Assembly: GCF_947500835.1 (NCBI RefSeq)
Contig: NZ_CANMTQ010000003.1
Coordinates: 124,001 to 188,000 of the forward strand
DNA: 64,000 nucleotides
DNA from: an uncultured Halomonas sp.
GTDB taxonomy: Bacteria; Pseudomonadota; Gammaproteobacteria; Pseudomonadales; Halomonadaceae
Reading direction: 5' to 3'
The notes under the pieces were generated by a model. That model was given only the letters and a program-made list of their open reading frames with translations. It was not told where the DNA came from and searched no databases. A program made the translations under genes and the position numbers. Shown here one piece after another: positions 57,210-64,000 of the stretch. Each line of letters begins with the position of its first letter. The first letter of the stretch is position 1.

Positions 57210-59396
57210 ATGGATACACAAGTCATTGGCCATCGCACCCCGCGGGTGGATGGCGAGTTCAAGCTGACCGGCCAGGCCGACTACACCGTGGACTGGCAGG
57301 TCCGGGATATGCTTTATGGCTACCCGGTGTCGGCAAGTATTGCCCACGGCACGCTCAAGACGCTGCATCTGGACACCGCCCGAGCCATGCCCGGGGTGGT
57401 GGATATCTTTCACCACGGCCACTTTCCCGAGCTCTATCGCGCCTCCAAGAATCAGGTCAGCGAAATGCGTCTGCCTTTTGAAGACGAACGCATTCACTAT
57501 GACGGTCAGTACATTGCGCTGGTGGTAGCGGAGAGCTTCGAGCAAGCCCGAGCCGCCGCCCATACGGTGCAGGCGGACTATCACCAGGAAGAGGGGGCCC
57601 GCACCAGCCTGCTCGACACGAATCAGGAAGGGCAGCTGCTTGAATCCGAAGGTGTCTCCCGGGGCGACCCTGAAAAGGCGTTTGATGAGGCGCCGGTCAC
57701 GATTGATCACACCTATGACATTGCCGCCGAAAGCCACATGCAGATGGAGATGCACGCGACCCTGGCCGAGTGGCGGGACGAGCGGCTGATCGTGCACGAA
57801 TCTAGCCAGGGGGTGGTCTATCAGCACAAGGCCATGGCCCGCATCTTCGGACTGCCGGAGGAAAGTGTGGAGGTGGTATCCCACTACATCGGCTCCGGGT
57901 TCGGCAACAAGCTGTTCATGTGGCCCCACGCGGTAGCCACCGCCGGCGCCGCCCAGATGCTGGGTCGCCCGGTCAAGACGATCCTGCCGCGCCAGCAGGA
58001 CATGGAAAGCGGCGGCAATCGTCCTGCGTCCCGTCAGCGTCTGCGCCTTGGAGCTAAGCAAGACGGCACGCTGCTCTCGATTCGTCATGACAGCACCACG
58101 GAAACCTCCTTCGTGCACCCCTATGTGGATTCCCTGGGGTCGGCGACCCCGAGCCTGTATGCCTGCGACAACGTCGCCATCAGCCAGCGTCTGCTGGAGG
58201 TCAACCACGGCACCCCTTGCCCCATGCGTGCGCCCGGAGAGACCTCCGGTATTCACGCCTTGGAGACTGCGCTGGACGAGCTGGCCGTCGAACTGGGCAT
58301 GGATCCGCTGGAACTGCGTCGGCGCAACTATGCCAAGAACGATCCGGCCTCCGGGCTGCCCTGGTCCAGCAAGTATCTGGATGACTGCTATACCAACGCC
58401 GCAAAGCGCTTCGGTTGGGAAAAGCGCAATCCCACCCCGGGCGCCATGCGCGACGGGGACGAGGTTATCGGCTGGGGCATGGCGACTGCCTGCTGGCCAG
58501 CGATGCGCCTGTCCTGCAGCGCCCGGGTCGAGCTGCGTGACGATGGTAGCGTGATGGCCGCCTGTGGTACCCAGGATATCGGCACCGGCACCTATACCAT
58601 CGTGGCCCAGACCGTCGCCGAGCTATCCGGCGTGCCCTTGAAGGACATCGAGGTGCGGCTAGGGGAATCTACCCTGCCGGCGGGCCCGCTTTCCGGGGGC
58701 TCCATGGTGACCGCCACCGCCTTGCCCGCAGTGGCGGCCGCGCTGAGAAACGCCTTCGACGCCCTGAAGGAAGTCGCCACCGGGGAGAACGGAGCGTTTG
58801 AAGGCTGCGATCCGGACAATCTCGAGATCGAGGCCGGCGCTCTGGTAGACAAGCAGGGCAAACGGGTCAGCTTCGGCGAGATCCTGAGCCAGCAGAAACT
58901 TGGCAGCGTCAGCGGTGACGGCCAGGCAGCGCCCGGAGATGAAAAGAGCCAGTACAGCTTTCGCTCCTTCGGCGCGCATTTCGTCGAGGTGCGCTGGGAC
59001 CCGGGTATTTCCCGGTTGAGAGTGGCGCGGGTGGTCAGCAGCATCGATATCGGGCGAGCGATCAATCCATCCGCGGCGCGCAATCAGGTCGAGGGCAGTA
59101 TCGTCATGGGCATCGGCATGGCGCTGACGGAAAAGCTCGATTACGACCCCCGGGACGGGCGGCTGATCAACAACAACTACGCGGACTACATCGTGCCCTG
59201 CCATGCGGACATGCCGGAGATCGATGTGGAGCTGCCGGACAATCCGGACTACACCCTCAACGAGTTCGGTGCTCGTGGCGTGGGGGAAATCGGTCTGACC
59301 GGTATCGCCGCCGCCATCGGCAACGCGGTCTATCACGCCACCGGCAAGCGTATTCGCGAGTTTCCGATCACCTTGGAGAAGGTGATGGACACCTGA
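57210..59396 (+). CDS. paoC: Aldehyde oxidase molybdenum subunit (PaoC/YagR type)
   Basis: 728 residues. The xanthine-oxidase large-subunit fold: DGEFKLTGQADYTVDW, SIAHGTLKTLHLDTARAMPGVV, YIGSGFGNKLFMWPHAVATA, RAPGETSGIHALETALDELA, DIGTGTYTIVAQTVAEL and a C-terminal GARGVGEIGLTGIAAAIGNAVYHATG, where the Glu of GVGEIG is the catalytic base. The cofactor is probably molybdopterin cytosine dinucleotide, as in E. coli, but no PaoD-type chaperone gene follows here. The enzyme oxidises aldehydes to acids. Confidence 0.92.
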   Translation: MDTQVIGHRTPRVDGEFKLTGQADYTVDWQVRDMLYGYPVSASIAHGTLKTLHLDTARAMPGVVDIFHHGHFPELYRASKNQVSEMRLPFEDERIHYDGQYIALVVAESFEQARAAAHTVQADYHQEEGARTSLLDTNQEGQLLESEGVSRGDPEKAFDEAPVTIDHTYDIAAESHMQMEMHATLAEWRDERLIVHESSQGVVYQHKAMARIFGLPEESVEVVSHYIGSGFGNKLFMWPHAVATAGAAQMLGRPVKTILPRQQDMESGGNRPASRQRLRLGAKQDGTLLSIRHDSTTETSFVHPYVDSLGSATPSLYACDNVAISQRLLEVNHGTPCPMRAPGETSGIHALETALDELAVELGMDPLELRRRNYAKNDPASGLPWSSKYLDDCYTNAAKRFGWEKRNPTPGAMRDGDEVIGWGMATACWPAMRLSCSARVELRDDGSVMAACGTQDIGTGTYTIVAQTVAELSGVPLKDIEVRLGESTLPAGPLSGGSMVTATALPAVAAALRNAFDALKEVATGENGAFEGCDPDNLEIEAGALVDKQGKRVSFGEILSQQKLGSVSGDGQAAPGDEKSQYSFRSFGAHFVEVRWDPGISRLRVARVVSSIDIGRAINPSAARNQVEGSIVMGIGMALTEKLDYDPRDGRLINNNYADYIVPCHADMPEIDVELPDNPDYTLNEFGARGVGEIGLTGIAAAIGNAVYHATGKRIREFPITLEKVMDT

Positions 59397-59439
59397 TAGA
59401 AATTGGCACCCTCATCGCTCATGACGCATTCTATGGGCC

Positions 59440-61635
59440 ATGAGCGACGACCCAACAAACCTTGAGCATTTGATCGACTGCCTGATAAAAGCGCTCGGTG
59501 CGCGACGTCACCGAGTTCTTTTGTGGCTCCATGGCCGCGAGCAGGAAACCCTCGCTCGGGCGCTGTGGCTATGGCGGACTCAGTGCTGGCAGGCTCCCCT
59601 GTGGCTGGGAGCAACCGGTCCCGCAACGGACATTCCCGTGCTGCCCATGGCCAAGGCCCGGACTCGTCTCGGCGGCGAGCAGGATCTGGTGGTGTTCGAT
59701 GCGGCGTCAACAAATAGCGGCTTCGATCCGGATGCCTTCGGCGCCATTTCGGGCACCCTGCGAGCGAGTGGCCTGCTGGTTCTGCTGACGCCGGATCCCT
59801 GGCACAAGGGCGATCCTGAACCGGATGCAGATTATTCTCGGCTCGCCGCCTGGCCTTATCACCCCAGTGAATTGCGGGCGCGTTATCTTGCGCGACTGGC
59901 GCGGCGGTTGAGTGCGTCGCCTCGGGTGCTGCATTGGCCTGCTGGCCAACCCTTTCCATCAATGCAACTACCCGTCGCGCCTTCCACACTGCCCGCTTTA
60001 TCCAAGGATAGGGATTGCCTGAGCGCGGATCAGACGGAGGCGGTCGAGCGCTTGACCCGCTTGCGTCGCCGGCGGCCCCTGGTGCTCAGCGCCGATCGAG
60101 GCCGGGGCAAGAGTGCGGCCCTCGGCATTGCTGCGACCCGGCGACTGCTGGCCGGGGAGCGGCAGCTATGGATTACCGCGCCGCGCCCGGCGGCGGTCGA
60201 GCCGGTATTCGAACGGCTTGCGGCGCTGTTGCCCCAAGGGCAGCGCGAGAACAACCGTTTCCGGGTAAGCATCGACGGTGAGTATGCCCAAGTGCGGTTT
60301 ATCGCCCCGGATGGGCTGCTCGACGCCTTGCAGTCCGAGGCTATCGATCCGCGTTCGCCCCCGACCCTGTTCGTCGACGAGGCGGCGGCGATTCCGGCAC
60401 CGCTTCTGGCTCGCTGGCTTGACGCATTTCCGCGCATCGCCTTTGCCACCACCGTTCATGGTTACGAGGGCACCGGACGCGGTTTCCAGCTGCGCTTTCG
60501 CGCCCGGCTCGACAAAGAGACCCCGGACTGGCGGGAATATCATCTGCGCCAGCCGATTCGCTGGGCCGAAAATGACCCGTTGGAAGCGCTGACCCGGGAT
60601 CTCCTGCTGCTCGATGCCGAGCCCGCCGAGGACGAGCATGCCGCAAAGGCCTTGAAGGAGCAGGAGTTGCGCCTGATTGACCTTGACCGAGCGGTGCTGG
60701 CAAAAGACGAAGCTGCCCTGAACGAACTGTTCGGGCTGCTGGTACAGGCCCACTACCGTACCACTCCGGCGGATCTGCGCCAGCTGCTCGACGCGCCTGA
60801 TATTCGATTGCTCGCCGCCTATGCCGGCGATACCTGTATCGGGGTCTGTCTGGCCCAGCTTGAAGGCGGTTTTCCAAGAGAGCTGGCAACGGCGATTTGC
60901 CACGGCGAGCGCCGCCTACGCGGGCATCTATTGGCACAGTCCCTGGCTACCCACGCCGGCCATCGCGATGCCGCCAAGGCGCGCTGGTGCCGAATTCAAC
61001 GTATCGCCGTGCACCCGGCGGCGCGGCGCCAAGGGGTAGGCCGTGCGCTGATCGACTATCTGGCTGCGCGAATGGCGGGTGAGAACATTGGACACCTCGG
61101 TGTCAGCTTTGGCGCCGAAGAAAGCCTGATCGCCTTCTGGCGCGCCCAGGGGTTTGTCTCACTGCGGTTCGGGCTTTCCCGGGAGGTTTCAAGCGGCGAG
61201 CATGCGCTGATGATGGGCCGGACGTTGAACGAGCCGGCCGGCGTCTTGATCGAAGAACTGAACCGGGATTTCCAACAGCTGCTGTCGAGCCTGCTGGCGT
61301 TTGATCTAAAACGTATCGAGCCCGCTCTGGCGGCTATGCTTCTATGGGAAGGGCCGGTGCCAGTCATCGATGAACGAGATTTGGCGAAGATTGAGTGGTT
61401 CGCCGCAGGAGGTGGCGAGCTAGCGTCGGTACGCCCTTGGCTTGCCAAAGCCTGGCTGGCCTGGTGGCGGGGTTCATCACGAAGACCACCGCATGAAGAG
61501 TTGCAGGAACTGGTGGCGCCCCTGTTCTTGGGAAATGAATCAACTGCCCAGGAAGGAGGACGAAAAAGCCGGTTGCGTCGTTGGCGAGCATTGGCCTTAC
61601 GCTTGTATGATCACCACAGGTCGCGCAATCGTTGA
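59440..61635 (+). CDS. tmcA: tRNA(Met) cytidine acetyltransferase
   Basis: 731 residues. An N-terminal DUF1726-like domain leads to the RecD-type helicase domain with Walker A LSADRGRGKSAALG and Walker B FVDEAAAIPAPLL, followed by FATTVHGYEGTGRGFQLRF, a hallmark of TmcA. The GNAT acetyltransferase domain has RIQRIAVHPAARRQGVGRALID. TmcA makes N4-acetylcytidine at the wobble base of elongator tRNA-Met. E. coli TmcA is about 670 residues, so this one is slightly long. The stop overlaps the pepD reading frame start region by a few bases. Confidence 0.94.
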   Translation: MSDDPTNLEHLIDCLIKALGARRHRVLLWLHGREQETLARALWLWRTQCWQAPLWLGATGPATDIPVLPMAKARTRLGGEQDLVVFDAASTNSGFDPDAFGAISGTLRASGLLVLLTPDPWHKGDPEPDADYSRLAAWPYHPSELRARYLARLARRLSASPRVLHWPAGQPFPSMQLPVAPSTLPALSKDRDCLSADQTEAVERLTRLRRRRPLVLSADRGRGKSAALGIAATRRLLAGERQLWITAPRPAAVEPVFERLAALLPQGQRENNRFRVSIDGEYAQVRFIAPDGLLDALQSEAIDPRSPPTLFVDEAAAIPAPLLARWLDAFPRIAFATTVHGYEGTGRGFQLRFRARLDKETPDWREYHLRQPIRWAENDPLEALTRDLLLLDAEPAEDEHAAKALKEQELRLIDLDRAVLAKDEAALNELFGLLVQAHYRTTPADLRQLLDAPDIRLLAAYAGDTCIGVCLAQLEGGFPRELATAICHGERRLRGHLLAQSLATHAGHRDAAKARWCRIQRIAVHPAARRQGVGRALIDYLAARMAGENIGHLGVSFGAEESLIAFWRAQGFVSLRFGLSREVSSGEHALMMGRTLNEPAGVLIEELNRDFQQLLSSLLAFDLKRIEPALAAMLLWEGPVPVIDERDLAKIEWFAAGGGELASVRPWLAKAWLAWWRGSSRRPPHEELQELVAPLFLGNESTAQEGGRKSRLRRWRALALRLYDHHRSRNR

Positions 61636-61661
61636 GCGTTATTTCAAGTAGGGGATCTATC

Positions 61662-63140
61662 GTGAACGAACATCTGGAGTCGTTGGCGCCGGCTATTGTC
61701 TGGCGCCATTTTCGCACGCTGTGCAACACGCCGCGGCCCTCTGGTCATGAAGCCGCGCTGGTGGCGCTGATTGAGGAGTGGGCCGAGAAGCGCGATCTTG
61801 TCCATGAACGGGATCAGGTCGGCAACCTGCTGATTCGCAAGCCCGCCTCGCCGGGATGCGAGAAGGCGCCGGGCATCGTGCTACAAGGCCATCTGGACAT
61901 GGTGGCTCAGGCCAATGCAGATCATCCCCATGATTTCACCCAGGATCCGCTCGACACCTACATCGAGGATGGCTGGCTGTATGCTCGGGGCACCACACTA
62001 GGGGCTGACAACGGCCTGGGCGTGGCGGCGGCCCTGGCGGTTCTGGAAGACGATTCATTGCGCCATGGCCCCCTTGAGGCGTTGTTTACCCTCGAAGAAG
62101 AGTCCAGCATGGGCGGCGCACTCAACCTGGCGGAAGACTGGCTTGAGGGGCGATATCTGCTCAATCTCGATTCCGAGGATCGAGGACAGGTCTATATCGG
62201 CTGCGCTGGCGGCGCCGACGTGCTGATCTCCGCGAATCTGCCGACATGCCCACTGAAAGAGAATGAGAGCGTCTGGCAGCTGTCGCTGACCGGTCTGGTG
62301 GGCGGACATTCTGGCATCGATATTCACAAGGGGCGGGGCAACGCCAACCGCCTGCTGGTGCGTGCGTTGCGTGCGTTGGAGCCCTATGGTGCGCGACTGA
62401 TCGACTATCAGGGTGGGACGCTACGCAATGCACTGCCGCGGGAGGCCTTCGCCATGCTGACCCTGGATGAAGAGGAGGAGGATGCTGCAAAGGCGCGCTT
62501 GGCCGAGTTACAGGCGGAACTAGCCGTCGAGCTGGCCGGTGTCGATGACGGTCTCAGACTGTCCCTGGAAGCGGTGGCTTCTTCACCTCAGGAGGCATTG
62601 ACGAGCTCTGCAAGCCATTTGCTGATCGATGCGCTACACGCCGCGCCTTATGGCGTCGAGCGCATGAGCGTCGAGGTACCCGGCGTGGTGGAAACCTCCA
62701 ACAATCTGGGGGTGGTGACGCTCAAGGAAGGACGCTTCGAGCTCTGCGCATTGGTACGCTCTCTGCGTGATAGCGCAACTCAGGATATGGCGGATCGATT
62801 TTGCGCCCTGTTCGATCTGATTGGCGCCACTACCCGGGTCGAGAACGCCTATCCCGGCTGGACACCTGATCCGGATAGCAGCCTGCTAAAGCGCTTTCGG
62901 GAACTGCACCAGCGCCGTCTGGGCGTCGAACCCGAGGTCAAGGTCATCCATGCAGGGCTCGAATGCGGCATTCTCGGCGGCAAGTATCCAGCGCTCGACA
63001 TGATCTCCTTCGGCCCGCAGATTCGCGGCGCTCACTCCCCGGATGAGCGTGTCGAGATCGACTCGGTAGAAGAATTCTGGGGCCTGCTGCGTGCGCTGAT
63101 CGAGGAGCTGGCCGAGGAATCGATCGAGAGCAAGGCGTGA
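61662..63140 (+). CDS. pepD: Aminoacyl-histidine dipeptidase / cytosol nonspecific dipeptidase (M20)
   Basis: 492 residues from a GTG at 61662 with AGGGG upstream. M20 metal and catalytic sites: QGHLDMVAQAN (His, Asp), GADNGLGVAAALAVLED (bridging Asp), TLEEESSMGGALNLA (catalytic Glu and metal Glu), NLDSED (Asp) and the C-terminal IHAGLECGIL region with His near SFGPQIRGAHSPDERV. The start LAPAIVWRHFRTLCNTPRPSGHE is typical of PepD. It splits dipeptides such as carnosine-like X-His in the cytoplasm. Confidence 0.93.
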   Translation: MNEHLESLAPAIVWRHFRTLCNTPRPSGHEAALVALIEEWAEKRDLVHERDQVGNLLIRKPASPGCEKAPGIVLQGHLDMVAQANADHPHDFTQDPLDTYIEDGWLYARGTTLGADNGLGVAAALAVLEDDSLRHGPLEALFTLEEESSMGGALNLAEDWLEGRYLLNLDSEDRGQVYIGCAGGADVLISANLPTCPLKENESVWQLSLTGLVGGHSGIDIHKGRGNANRLLVRALRALEPYGARLIDYQGGTLRNALPREAFAMLTLDEEEEDAAKARLAELQAELAVELAGVDDGLRLSLEAVASSPQEALTSSASHLLIDALHAAPYGVERMSVEVPGVVETSNNLGVVTLKEGRFELCALVRSLRDSATQDMADRFCALFDLIGATTRVENAYPGWTPDPDSSLLKRFRELHQRRLGVEPEVKVIHAGLECGILGGKYPALDMISFGPQIRGAHSPDERVEIDSVEEFWGLLRALIEELAEESIESKA

Positions 63141-63149
63141 ACAAGTGAT

Positions 63150-64000
63150 TCAATTGTCGCTGGGCGCCTGGCGTACCGCCTGCAGCCCGGCGGCAGAAAT
63201 GAGCCCCTGCTCATGGGCATGTTCGGCCATGCTGACGCTATCCGCGGCTAACAGTAGCGAACAGCCAGCGTCGGTGATCTCTTTGGCAAGGTCCTCGATT
63301 GCCTCGTTTCTGGAGGCGTCCTGATTGACATTGCGAATATAGATCGTCTTTATGCGACCCGGATAGTCCCGCACGATGCGAGCGTAGGTTTCAGGGTCGT
63401 GTTGGCCGCTATCGCCGATCAGCACGAAAGGCAGGTCGTCGTAGAGTTCGAGCATCTGCTGGATCAGGTTCGACTTGTGATCCTCCGCCTTGCGCGGCAA
63501 AGGGCGTTGCAAGGTCAACCCCCATTCCCGCAAAAACAGAATGGGGCCGACGGGGATATTGTTGCGCTGAAAGAACTCTTCGAGCACTTCATAAATGCTC
63601 CACGGGCCTCGAGAAACATAGAGCAGCGGCCGTTTTCGCTGGCCATCTGCGCCGGCAAACAGCGCCTGATAGAATTCCGCCACCCCGGGAAAAGCAACCC
63701 GCTGGTGCGCCTTACGAAAGAAAAGCCGATACATCATCTTCAGCTTGTTGGCGACTCCGGTATACATCACGGTGTCGTCGATATCGCTGATGACCACCAG
63801 ATCCACCGCTGTTGGTGGTATGTAGATATCCACCTTGGCGCACACGGTGCGCTCATCGCGCATGACGATATCGAGAGTGCCCGTATGCCAGCTTTGATCC
63901 GGAACCAGCGGTTTGCTCAATGGCAGATGAACATCGAAATACCCGTCCCGGTCAGTGGTTACCTGGATTCGGTTGCCTTCCACATCGAGCGTTACGTCCA
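63150..64000 (-). CDS. APP1/DUF2183-domain phosphatase-like protein (partial, N-terminus beyond window)
   Basis: The frame is open to the right edge, so the N-terminus is missing; about 283 residues are visible. A beta-rich region (RIQVTTDRDGYFDVHLPLSKP) leads to the APP1 HAD-like domain with the DxDxT motif in VVISDIDDTVMYTGV, then YVSRGPWSIYEVLEEF, KSNLIQQML and FVLIGDSGQHDPETYARI. APP1-domain proteins are phosphatidate phosphatases in yeast; bacterial members are little known. A GTG inside the frame at 63983 should not be taken as the start. It is convergent with pepD. Confidence 0.88.
   Translation of the reverse strand, partial: DVTLDVEGNRIQVTTDRDGYFDVHLPLSKPLVPDQSWHTGTLDIVMRDERTVCAKVDIYIPPTAVDLVVISDIDDTVMYTGVANKLKMMYRLFFRKAHQRVAFPGVAEFYQALFAGADGQRKRPLLYVSRGPWSIYEVLEEFFQRNNIPVGPILFLREWGLTLQRPLPRKAEDHKSNLIQQMLELYDDLPFVLIGDSGQHDPETYARIVRDYPGRIKTIYIRNVNQDASRNEAIEDLAKEITDAGCSLLLAADSVSMAEHAHEQGLISAAGLQAVRQAPSDN

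Overview
The window reads as the chromosome of a moderately GC-rich gammaproteobacterium, most likely Halomonas or a close relative. This is inferred from gene content: the polA / DUF2782 / type II thrB / speA neighbourhood, a TRAP transporter, an agl-type alpha-glucoside locus, tmcA and a PmrAB-type lipid A system. No rRNA or species marker is present, so the genus stays an inference.

Layout. (1) 1-6.6 kb, envelope block. A leftward operon (UDP-glucuronate 4-epimerase, GT2 polyprenyl-phosphate sugar transferase, small LAB_N membrane protein, ArnT-like GT-C enzyme cut by the window edge) faces a PmrAB-like two-component system, with an exact PmrA box between them. A GT9 heptosyltransferase follows. 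(2) 6.6-11.1 kb, decayed mobile DNA: a MobH relaxase gene overlapping a tyrosine recombinase gene, a dead IS5-type element, and a 3' fragment of tRNA-Thr(UGU) with its terminator that looks like an attachment site. (3) 11.1-26.5 kb, mostly ordinary chromosome: universal stress protein behind an FNR/ANR-type promoter, permease, alcohol dehydrogenase, acetyltransferase, intact tRNA-Thr(CGU), Crp/Fnr regulator, retropepsin-like protease, chromate transporter, chemoreceptor, FAH-family hydrolase, speA, thrB, DUF2782, MFS. (4) 26.5-35.8 kb, polA followed by a patchwork: three degenerate copies of polA 3' sequence, a truncated higB with intact higA, a phd-parE pair under a perfect 26-bp palindrome, broken gene ends, and two AT-rich unknown genes separated by an integron attC-like site, with no integrase. 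(5) 35.8-41.7 kb: Ca2+/Na+ antiporter, PAS/sigma-54 activator and a dctPQM TRAP transporter. (6) 41.7-52.5 kb: alpha-glucoside uptake and hydrolysis (LamB/ScrY-like porin, LacI regulator, two GH13 glucosidases of which one has an in-frame amber stop, AglEFG plus AglK). The same 14-bp palindrome-like site lies upstream of both the porin and aglE. (7) 52.7-64 kb: EmrAB-type efflux, a PaoABC-type molybdenum aldehyde oxidase, tmcA, pepD and an APP1-domain protein cut by the right edge.

The genes combine into clear functional sets: PmrA-controlled lipid A decoration (predicted sugar galacturonate), porin-to-glucosidase alpha-glucoside use, and TRAP uptake under a sigma-54 activator. The least ordinary parts are the PmrA-box operon with an epimerase in place of ArnA, the polA-proximal patchwork, and the two cassette-like unknown genes. 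All calls were made by reading the sequence; no database search was run.
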